Shown here: positions 6,225 to 11,663 of the stretch, piece after piece
Numbering within the stretch: position 1 is the stretch's first letter
Layout of the letters: every line of letters begins with the position of its first letter
Origin: an uncultured Oscillospiraceae bacterium
Lineage (GTDB): Bacteria; Bacillota; Clostridia; Oscillospirales; Acutalibacteraceae
Length of the DNA: 11,663 nt
Assembly: GCA_902462665.1 (NCBI GenBank)
Contig: CABQCM010000011.1
Location: 1 to 11,663, forward strand
Direction of reading: 5' to 3'
Translations under genes and position numbers: made by a program
The notes under the pieces: model-generated
Seen by the model: only the letters and a program-made list of their open reading frames with translations
What the model was told of the DNA's origin: nothing
Database searches by the model: none

Positions 6225-9200
6225 AACAGGCTGAGTTGCTTTCCCTCCCAGCCGCGGCGCGAATGGACCGGCCCGCGTTCGGCGGCGTCGGACGGAATAT
6301 CGGCCAAAAAGGGCGAAGGCTCGGGGGAGGTCAACACAATCAACTGATCCCGCGCACGCGTCATGCCAACGTAAAAGAGGCGGCGTTCCTCTTCTTCATC
6401 ACAGGGGTGGGAAGGGGATTCGAGCGGGATTTGCCCTTTGTGCGCCCCGCAAAGGAAAACCACGGGAAATTCCAGTCCCTTGGAGCCGTGCAGGGTCATC
6501 AGACGGACTGCGCCAGCCGCATAGGCTTCCGGCGAGGAGGCGCGGGTGAAATCCCCTTCCTGGCCCAGTGCCAGAGTTTGCACAAAAGCTTTCTGATTGG
6601 GAGCAAAAGCAGCGGCGCTGCGAAAACGGGCGACCGGCTCGCTTTCCAGGGATAAATCCCGGATCAGTTCCTCCACTAGCCGCAGCGGCGATTCCTCGTT
6701 TGTGCGGGGAAGATATCGCTGCCAAAGGTCGAAAAAGGGGAGCAACGGCCCTACGTCGCGGTATTCGGATACCAGAGCGTCCAACCGTTCTTCGACCGAT
6801 CGCGCGAGTGGAAGGGAGAGCCAGTGTGCTTTGACTCCCTCTACCAGATCGGCAGGGCAGCCAAATAGCTGCTCCAGACAGCCGGTTAGCGCCAACGAGT
6901 CGTCGGGATTGCAGAGCAGCCGCAATAGGGCGGCCAGTCCTTGCACGGCCGGATCAGCCAAATAATCCTCTTTGCCGGTGACAAGATAGGGAATTCCCTC
7001 GGTTCGCAGGCATTTTTCCAAAATTTCAGCCTGACGGTGCGTGCGATAGAGCACCGCAATATCCGAAAATCCCCCCACCAGCGGCGTCTCCGCTCCATCG
7101 GCGGGGACACGGCGACGTCCACGCCGGGATCTGCCCTGCGTCATGGCTTGGGCGGCGAGCATATCCACCCCGCCCACCAGTCGACCAATCTCTTTGGCGA
7201 CAAAGATGCCTTCGGACAAAGGCGTTTCAGCCGTCAAAACCCGTACCGCTGTCCCGTGATCGCGTTGTGGAGTCAACCGACGCTGTTCACCGGGATTGCG
7301 TGAAATTACTGGCAGGGCACAGCGCAGAATTTCGGGGGTGGAACGGTAGTTGTGCTCCAGCCGAATCACCCGGCAATCGGGGTACTCTGAGGCCAAACGG
7401 TCAAAGCATTCTGCATTGGAGCCGCGAAAGCCATAAATCGACTGATCAGGGTCGCCAATGACAAACAGACGGTCGGCTTCGCCGCGAAAAGTCTGCAAAA
7501 GCCGATATTGAACCGAGTTAATATCCTGAAATTCATCCACCAAAAGGCAGTGAAATGCCTTAACCCATCGAGTAGGATGCTTTCCCTCCTCCCACCGCTG
7601 TGCGGCTTCAAGAAGCAGGTCGTCAAAATCGAGCGCGCCCAACGCGGAAACCGCCGCGCAATAGTCGTCAAACATCTCTCTTGTCAGTGCGGTGCTTTCC
7701 AACGGAAACCCACATTTTACCCGGGAGATGTCCTGCAAAAAAGCCCCGGGCCGGCCTGGGAGCCCATAATCCTTCTGAATCTGCAGGGCAATTCGCTGTG
7801 CGTCAGACTCACAGAGTAACACCGGCTTGTTCCCCATATCCTCCAGCAGCCGCAGACAGATGGAGTGAAAGGTACCAATGGTCATCGCCGATGCGGCGCG
7901 TTTTCCAAGCCGGGTTTTGAGCCGCTCGCGCATTTCCGCCGCCGCTTGATTGGTGAAGGTCACCGCCGTGATTTCCCCTGGCGCGGTTCCCATTTGCTCG
8001 ACCAGAGCGGCGATGCGTTCCACCAGCGTTTTGGTCTTGCCGGTGCCCGGGCCGGCCACAACCGATACGACCGGCTCGGTGGCTTCCACTGCCTCACGCT
8101 GTCGTTCGTTTAACTCGCCGCCCGGGCGGGAGGATACGCACGGCGCAGAGGGAGCCGGTTCCGTCGCCGTTTCATCCGACGAAGGACGCAATGCTTTTTT
8201 GGAAGGATTTCTTTTTGCTGCGGTTGGCACAGCGCCCAGCAGGCTGACCTGTCCGTTCAGGTGTTCGATCTCGTCGCTTGAGAGCAGATGGATTACTCCG
8301 TATTCCCCGTCGTATCCAGCGATTCGTTCCACCTGGCCGGCGCGAAGACGGCGAATTCCTTCGGCCACGCATGGTCCGGCCGCTTTCTCGATGTCCTCGA
8401 TGGGAATTTCGCGCAGAATGCCGAATTCGGTGCCGAGAGTGCGGAGCATTTCCTCGTACTGCGCCAATGTCTTCTTGCTGGTGGGGGATTTCCCGGTCGA
8501 GGCGGCGATGACCTCCGGCAGGGGAACGAGACTTTCAAAAGGCAGCGCGTTGGCTGGTCGTGTACCCTGTGGCCGGTCGGCCAGCTCCTCCACCCGGTGC
8601 TCTACGCCAATAGTGATTTTTCGTCCGCAGACCGGGCACTTGCCCTGTAATTGTTGCGTTTGGGCCGGGGTGAGACGCACGCCGCAGTTGCGGTGTCCGT
8701 CAAGGTGGTATTTTCCCTCCTCCGGAAAAAATTCAATGGTTCCCGCGAACCCGGCGTTTTGTCCACCGGCGATGGCCGCCGATAAGGCGGCAAAGGATGG
8801 CTCAATATCGAGTAAATTGGCTTCCCGTCCTAACTTCTGCGGAGAGTGCGCGTCCGAATTGGATACCAGAGTGAGCCGGTCAAGAGCTGATACCCGCCAG
8901 TTCATAGGCGGGTCGGAGGATAACCCGGTTTCGACCGCGTGAATATAAGGGGTCAAGTCCTCGAAGCATTCCTCGATGGTATCAAAGCCTGAAAACGCGC
9001 CGAACAGGGAAAAATGAGGTGTCCAGATGTGAGCGGGGATAAAAACGGCCTGCGGACAGGCTTCCAGCGTGATTTCCAGCAAATCGCGGCTGTCCAGCCC
9101 CAAAATGGGTCGCCCATCCGAGTGAATGTTGCCAATGGCCTCTAAGCGGCGTGAAAGGGCCTCCGCTTCGTCCAACCCAGGCATCAAAATTACGTTGTGT

Positions 9201-9499
9201 ACCTTACGTACACGGCCGTTTTTCTTGTAAATCGAGCTGATTTCAGCCGACAGCACAAACCGCGGCGCTGTGCCGCCGGGCTGCTTCACCCGGCAGTCTT
9301 CCCGCAGAACATACAGCCCGTCCTCCACCGGAGAAAGCTTGTCCCGTAGCTCCTGCCGCCAGGCGGGATGAGTAAAATCACCCGTTCCCACCAGACTGAT
9401 TCCTTTGCGAGCCGCCCAGAAGTCGAGCTGCTCGGGCGTACAGTCCCGGCTGGTGGCGCGGGAGTAGTGAGAATGGATATGCAAATCGGCTATGAGCAT
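6221..9499 (-). CDS. Endonuclease Q-like PHP nuclease fused to UvrD/Rep-type DNA helicase
   Basis: This is a 1092-residue two-part DNA repair enzyme. Residues 1 to about 420 are a PHP nuclease of the EndoQ type: metal ligands D5-x-H7-x-H9, D41, E86, H101, H157 and D216-x-H218, a Cys cluster (C272, C288, C291), then the helical region with VPLPE and AGYDGEYG. Known EndoQ enzymes cut 5' of uracil, hypoxanthine, xanthine and abasic sites. A Pro/Ser/charged linker (about 421–460) leads to an SF1A helicase: Q motif LNERQ, Walker A AGPGTGKT (482–489), Ia FTNQAAAEM, II VDEFQD (654–659), III GDPDQSIYGFRG, IV HNYRS, V TLHGSKGLEF and VI YVGMTRA. An Arg-rich insert lies near 789–797. The C-terminus KQLSLF fits a sliding-clamp peptide. 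GGAGG 7 nt upstream supports the start. The fused activity is inferred. Confidence 0.92.
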   Translation of the reverse strand: MLIADLHIHSHYSRATSRDCTPEQLDFWAARKGISLVGTGDFTHPAWRQELRDKLSPVEDGLYVLREDCRVKQPGGTAPRFVLSAEISSIYKKNGRVRKVHNVILMPGLDEAEALSRRLEAIGNIHSDGRPILGLDSRDLLEITLEACPQAVFIPAHIWTPHFSLFGAFSGFDTIEECFEDLTPYIHAVETGLSSDPPMNWRVSALDRLTLVSNSDAHSPQKLGREANLLDIEPSFAALSAAIAGGQNAGFAGTIEFFPEEGKYHLDGHRNCGVRLTPAQTQQLQGKCPVCGRKITIGVEHRVEELADRPQGTRPANALPFESLVPLPEVIAASTGKSPTSKKTLAQYEEMLRTLGTEFGILREIPIEDIEKAAGPCVAEGIRRLRAGQVERIAGYDGEYGVIHLLSSDEIEHLNGQVSLLGAVPTAAKRNPSKKALRPSSDETATEPAPSAPCVSSRPGGELNERQREAVEATEPVVSVVAGPGTGKTKTLVERIAALVEQMGTAPGEITAVTFTNQAAAEMRERLKTRLGKRAASAMTIGTFHSICLRLLEDMGNKPVLLCESDAQRIALQIQKDYGLPGRPGAFLQDISRVKCGFPLESTALTREMFDDYCAAVSALGALDFDDLLLEAAQRWEEGKHPTRWVKAFHCLLVDEFQDINSVQYRLLQTFRGEADRLFVIGDPDQSIYGFRGSNAECFDRLASEYPDCRVIRLEHNYRSTPEILRCALPVISRNPGEQRRLTPQRDHGTAVRVLTAETPLSEGIFVAKEIGRLVGGVDMLAAQAMTQGRSRRGRRRVPADGAETPLVGGFSDIAVLYRTHRQAEILEKCLRTEGIPYLVTGKEDYLADPAVQGLAALLRLLCNPDDSLALTGCLEQLFGCPADLVEGVKAHWLSLPLARSVEERLDALVSEYRDVGPLLPFFDLWQRYLPRTNEESPLRLVEELIRDLSLESEPVARFRSAAAFAPNQKAFVQTLALGQEGDFTRASSPEAYAAGAVRLMTLHGSKGLEFPVVFLCGAHKGQIPLESPSHPCDEEEERRLFYVGMTRARDQLIVLTSPEPSPFLADIPSDAAERGPVHSRRGWEGKQLSLF

Positions 9500-9500
9500 G

Positions 9501-9558
9501 GCAATCCCTCCGCATCGTTTCCAATGATTCCATTATAATGGCCGATGCGAAGGATTGC
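9501..9558. repeat. Nested inverted repeats over the EndoQ–UvrD promoter
   Basis: The outer arms GCAATCC (9501–9507) and GGATTGC (9552–9558) and the inner arms CGCATCG (9511–9517) and CGATGCG (9543–9549) share nearly one centre (9529.5 and 9530). Inside is the perfect palindrome CCATTATAATGG (9530–9541), which contains the -10. A third copy of GCAATCC lies at 9567–9573. The arms overlap the ribosome binding site on one side and the -35 on the other, as a repressor operator would. Confidence 0.5.
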
Positions 9559-9560
9559 AA
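9532..9560 (-). promoter_or_regulatory. Sigma-70/A promoter of the EndoQ–UvrD gene
   Basis: On the minus strand, TTGCAA (9560–9555), a 17-nt spacer and a perfect TATAAT (9537–9532). Transcription should start near 9525, giving a leader of about 25 nt that holds GGAGG (9511–9507) before the ATG. This gives the gene its own promoter, independent of the GNAT operon upstream. Confidence 0.75.
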
Positions 9561-9599
9561 GTAAATGCAATCCGTTTCCGAAAATTCATGGAGCTGTGT

Positions 9600-10124
9600 T
9601 TATTCTGTTTCGTCTAATTTACAATGTAATAAATGCTGGCGTTCGTATTCGTGTTTTAAAATGCTGATGAGATATACGTCGGACCGCCGGCCATCGGGCA
9701 ATGGCAAGTGATTGCGTAAAAAACCGTCGTAAGAGTATCCGGCGGCAAGATACACAGAAGCGTATTCGGGCGAATCCTCCGCCACCAAAGTACATACCTT
9801 ATCCGCGCCCATTTCGGCAATGGCGATTCCCGTAATCCATTGTAGGGCGGGGACCAACTCGTTTTTTTCTTCCTCGTGGACAGTGACACAAGTCAGTGTG
9901 ACGGTCTGGTTCCATGGGTCGTGATCATACAATGCCGCTGCGGCAAAGGGATTCCCAGCTGTGTCTATCATGCAAAAGGCGCGAATGCTGTCCGGGGCAT
10001 TGTGATAACGCTGGCGAAAGCTGCAGGATCGGCTGTATTTCGTCAGCACGGAGCCAAACATGGCATGCTCCTGTTTGGAATGCACCTCGATGCAAAAGTC
10101 CGGTTGGATCCGATTCTGGGCCAT
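9600..10124 (-). CDS. Divergent GNAT-like acetyltransferase
   Basis: A 174-residue protein with a GNAT-like fold by pattern. It has a strand pair around NPFAAAALYDHD (58–69), the strand TVTLTCVTVH (74–83), a helix (about 88–106), and the C-terminal motif SPEYASVYLAAGYSYDGFLR (118–137), typical of the acetyl-CoA N-acyltransferase motif B. The CoA loop R/Q-x-x-G-x-G/A is not visible; that position reads EEEKNELVP, so catalysis may be altered or the loop degenerate. The ATG at 10124 is chosen over upstream starts because AGGAG (10137–10133) lies 8 nt before it. The start is 4 nt after the stop of the 339-aa gene, so the two are translationally linked. The substrate is unknown. Confidence 0.65.
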   Translation of the reverse strand: MAQNRIQPDFCIEVHSKQEHAMFGSVLTKYSRSCSFRQRYHNAPDSIRAFCMIDTAGNPFAAAALYDHDPWNQTVTLTCVTVHEEEKNELVPALQWITGIAIAEMGADKVCTLVAEDSPEYASVYLAAGYSYDGFLRNHLPLPDGRRSDVYLISILKHEYERQHLLHCKLDETE

Positions 10125-10128
10125 ATGG

Positions 10129-11148
10129 TTAGCTCCTTTCCACATACCAGCCGTTGAGGCGGCATAGTTTGTTGTAAGTGTCAAGCTCCTGCTCTTTCAG
10201 AAGCCGGAGATGGCGCTGTAACGACAGCATTTCTTTTTCAATACGATATCCTTTTTGTAATTCTGCTTTCATACGTATGGAGATACACCGCAGAGCCGTG
10301 TCGCAAATTTCATTCATTTCCTGGTCTAGCGTGTCGGAATACCGAATTAACCCCTTCTTTGAAAAATGCCAGCATTGTTGTCTGATGTGCTCCTTGTGTT
10401 CGTATAGCGTGTACCAACTATTTTGGTTGATATAGGCTTTTCCTTCACTGCACAGTTCAAAAAAATACTCAAACAGGTCGTAAATCCGCATTCCCCAATA
10501 GCAGGGATCAAAGCCATAATTAATCATTTGTTCCCGATGGGCCGGATTGATGCCGCCCAGATAATCCATCAGCCGCCAGCTAAAGCAATCCAGCACGGAT
10601 TCGTTGTGGAGGTTGTTCAACCGATAGGTTGTAATGAATTGATTGACACCGTCGGAAGGGGAGGTATTGAGATGTCCTTGATTTATCTCTTCAAAACTGG
10701 CTTGAATATCCCGCAAGTGTCCATCCACATAAGTGCGAATGTCGAATAAGCCGGTTGTATCATCAAAACCAAATATCATAAAATCGTGAAAAAAGTCGTT
10801 TTTCATATGCAAAGCCGTAAGGTGTTTTGTGTTGCAAAAGGTGCGAATATAATATCCGTTTTTGAGCAGCATTCGATAAAATTGCGCGATATCTTCCCCC
10901 AGATGAAAAGAAGTATACGGGATTTGTATGCTGTCCAACGGCGCGAAAAGTCCGTCGTTCAAAGCGGAATATAGCTTGATTTGCATTTCGTTCGACGGTG
11001 GGGCAATGAGCGCGTACAACTGGGTGAATTCATTATAAAACCAGTCCTCGTATTGTTGAGGCTGTGTAAATATAATGGATAGCGGCAATGCAAAAAACTG
11101 ATTGGCCACCATGGGGGGCTTTTCGCAAAGCGGTAGTCTGATTTTCAT
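10129..11148 (-). CDS. Unrecognised 339-aa protein, possibly papain-like fold
   Basis: I do not recognise this protein securely. Residues 1–150 are mixed alpha/beta. The block YYIRTFCN (99–106), followed by H121-DFMIFGFDD (121–130) and LFDIRTY (134–140), has the strand–His–strand look of papain-like/BtrH-type N-terminal domains known from peptide and aminoglycoside natural-product clusters. The expected N-terminal nucleophile Cys is not evident (C8 and C105 are the nearest). Residues about 180–335 are helical, with many Tyr, Trp and His and a likely coiled coil at about 298–330. There is no signal peptide or membrane segment. GAGGA lies 7 nt before the ATG and a plausible promoter is upstream. 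It forms a 4-nt-spaced operon with a GNAT. Sampled stretches look about 40–45% GC, below the helicase gene, hinting at transfer. Confidence 0.6.
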   Translation of the reverse strand: MKIRLPLCEKPPMVANQFFALPLSIIFTQPQQYEDWFYNEFTQLYALIAPPSNEMQIKLYSALNDGLFAPLDSIQIPYTSFHLGEDIAQFYRMLLKNGYYIRTFCNTKHLTALHMKNDFFHDFMIFGFDDTTGLFDIRTYVDGHLRDIQASFEEINQGHLNTSPSDGVNQFITTYRLNNLHNESVLDCFSWRLMDYLGGINPAHREQMINYGFDPCYWGMRIYDLFEYFFELCSEGKAYINQNSWYTLYEHKEHIRQQCWHFSKKGLIRYSDTLDQEMNEICDTALRCISIRMKAELQKGYRIEKEMLSLQRHLRLLKEQELDTYNKLCRLNGWYVERS

Positions 11149-11192
11149 CCTTTCTTCCTCGTTCTTTGTTTTATTTTTAGGCTGTCGAATTC

Positions 11193-11221
11193 ATGTTATC
11201 CATGCGAAAGCGCTATGTCCA
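11193..11221 (-). promoter_or_regulatory. Predicted promoter of the 339-aa protein/GNAT operon
   Basis: On the minus strand, TGGACA (11221–11216, 5 of 6 to consensus), a 17-nt spacer and TAACAT (11198–11193, 4 of 6). The start would be near 11186, with a leader of about 38 nt holding GAGGA. GTGAA and TTCAC form a weak inverted repeat just upstream (11225–11246). Confidence 0.5.
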
Positions 11222-11278
11222 GGCGTGAAAATTCAGTTTATTCACCTTTACCGTTCCACAAAAGCTCCATAAGCGAAA

Positions 11279-11297
11279 GATGGAGATAGGCTCCATC
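11279..11297. other. Perfect 7-bp hairpin in the 228-bp gap
   Basis: GATGGAG (11279–11285) and CTCCATC (11291–11297) around a 5-nt loop. On the minus strand it is followed by TTTCGCTT, so it may be a second, weaker terminator after the aminotransferase gene. It could also be a regulatory stem upstream of the operon promoter. Confidence 0.35.
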
Positions 11298-11320
11298 CGT
11301 TTGTTTGGTATGATGCAAAA

Positions 11321-11368
11321 AGCTCACGTCCGACCCTCTTTGCCGCCAGCAATGGGAGAATCGGTGCT
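11321..11368 (-). terminator. Terminator of the aminotransferase gene
   Basis: On the minus strand CCGATTCTC pairs with GAGGGTCGG (9 pairs, two of them G·U). An inner TTGC/GCAA stem and outer AGC/GCT bases add support, and the structure runs into TTTT. On the plus strand the wobbles become A·C mismatches, so it should work mainly for the minus-strand transcript, which ends 9 nt upstream of it. Confidence 0.5.
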
Positions 11369-11376
11369 TTTTTGTT

Positions 11377-11663
11377 TTAGTTTTTCCGTGCTGGAATTTT
11401 TCGGCGTAGGCTCTCCAGACGGCTGAGCGCCTCGTTCAATGTTTCATCTTTCTTTGCAAAATGCAGACGAATTAGATGATTGACCGGCTCGCGGAAAAAG
11501 CTCGAGCCGGGGACCGCGCCGACGCCGACGTCTCTTGCCAGAGCCTCGCAAAACTCGAGGTCAGATTCAAAGCCGAATTCCGAAATATCCAACAGGATGT
11601 AGTACGCTCCCTGCGGTACGGTGTGCGGGATGCCTAGATCATCCAGCCCTTTTAAGAACAGAT
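11377..11663 (-). CDS. PLP-dependent aminotransferase, C-terminal part
   Basis: The gene runs off the right edge; 95 C-terminal residues are visible. They match the small domain of class I/II fold-type-I aminotransferases of the kynurenine/methionine aminotransferase-like group: PQGAYYILLDIS, then ARDVGVGAVPGSSFF, then the conserved carboxylate-binding Arg in HLIRLHFAKKDETL, and a final helix ending in a basic tail. The lysine that binds PLP lies outside the window, so activity and substrate cannot be judged. A hairpin terminator follows, separating it from the 339-aa gene. An internal TTG at 11592 is not a start, because the frame continues upstream with clear family similarity. Confidence 0.88.
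   Translation of the reverse strand, partial: LFLKGLDDLGIPHTVPQGAYYILLDISEFGFESDLEFCEALARDVGVGAVPGSSFFREPVNHLIRLHFAKKDETLNEALSRLESLRRKIPARKN

Noticed and set aside
6095..6655. 186-codon plus-strand frame starting inside the MITE
   Set aside because: Runs into the antisense of the helicase 3' end, no binding site, no family similarity; a by-product of the element and the GC-rich gene.
7950..8942. 330-codon open frame antisense to the EndoQ–UvrD gene
   Set aside because: Low-complexity Ser/Arg-rich product, mirror of a high-GC gene with clear motifs on the other strand.
11280..11426. 48-codon plus-strand frame beginning in the 11279–11297 hairpin
   Set aside because: Reads through the terminator and into the antisense of the aminotransferase; no binding site.
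1..11663. CRISPR array, tRNA, rRNA or phage genes
   Set aside because: No regularly spaced direct repeats, cloverleaf-like segments, rRNA signatures or phage structural motifs seen anywhere in the window.

Overview
The window looks like a chromosomal segment of a low-to-mid GC Gram-positive bacterium, most likely a gut Clostridia/Oscillospiraceae-type organism. The basis is the adjacent recO–mutS2 pair, strong AGGAGG-type ribosome binding sites, a TTG start, Firmicutes-type protein families (MutS2, MmcQ/YjbR, the PHP–UvrD fusion) and a small non-autonomous inverted-repeat element. The taxonomic placement is inference; nothing in the sequence fixes the species.

Layout, left to right. (1) 16–3777, plus strand: recO (recombinational repair), mutS2 (branched DNA / collided-ribosome ATPase with an Smr domain) and a small MmcQ/YjbR protein, closed by a strong hairpin terminator at 3790–3820 that also serves the convergent gene. 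(2) 3837–5279, minus strand: a multi-spanning HGSNAT/DUF1624-type membrane protein and a small GNAT acetyltransferase, separated by about 240 bp without a convincing gene. (3) 5444–5998, plus strand: an isochorismatase/nicotinamidase-like cysteine hydrolase with a TTG start. (4) 6045–6224: a 180-bp MITE-like element lying exactly between two convergent genes. (5) 6221–9499, minus strand: a 1092-residue fusion of an endonuclease-Q-like PHP nuclease and a UvrD/Rep-type helicase. It ends in QLSLF, a consensus sliding-clamp-binding peptide, and has its own near-consensus promoter embedded in nested inverted repeats. (6) 9600–11148, minus strand: a two-gene operon of an unrecognised 339-aa protein and a divergent GNAT acetyltransferase, visibly richer in A+T than its neighbours. 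(7) 11377–end, minus strand: the C-terminal part of a PLP-dependent aminotransferase with its own terminator.

Three loci concern DNA maintenance (RecO, MutS2, EndoQ–UvrD), but they are not one operon. The most interesting parts are the EndoQ–UvrD fusion with its clamp motif and promoter architecture, the MITE abutting its stop codon, and the unknown-protein/GNAT operon. No CRISPR array, tRNA or rRNA gene, or transposase gene was found.
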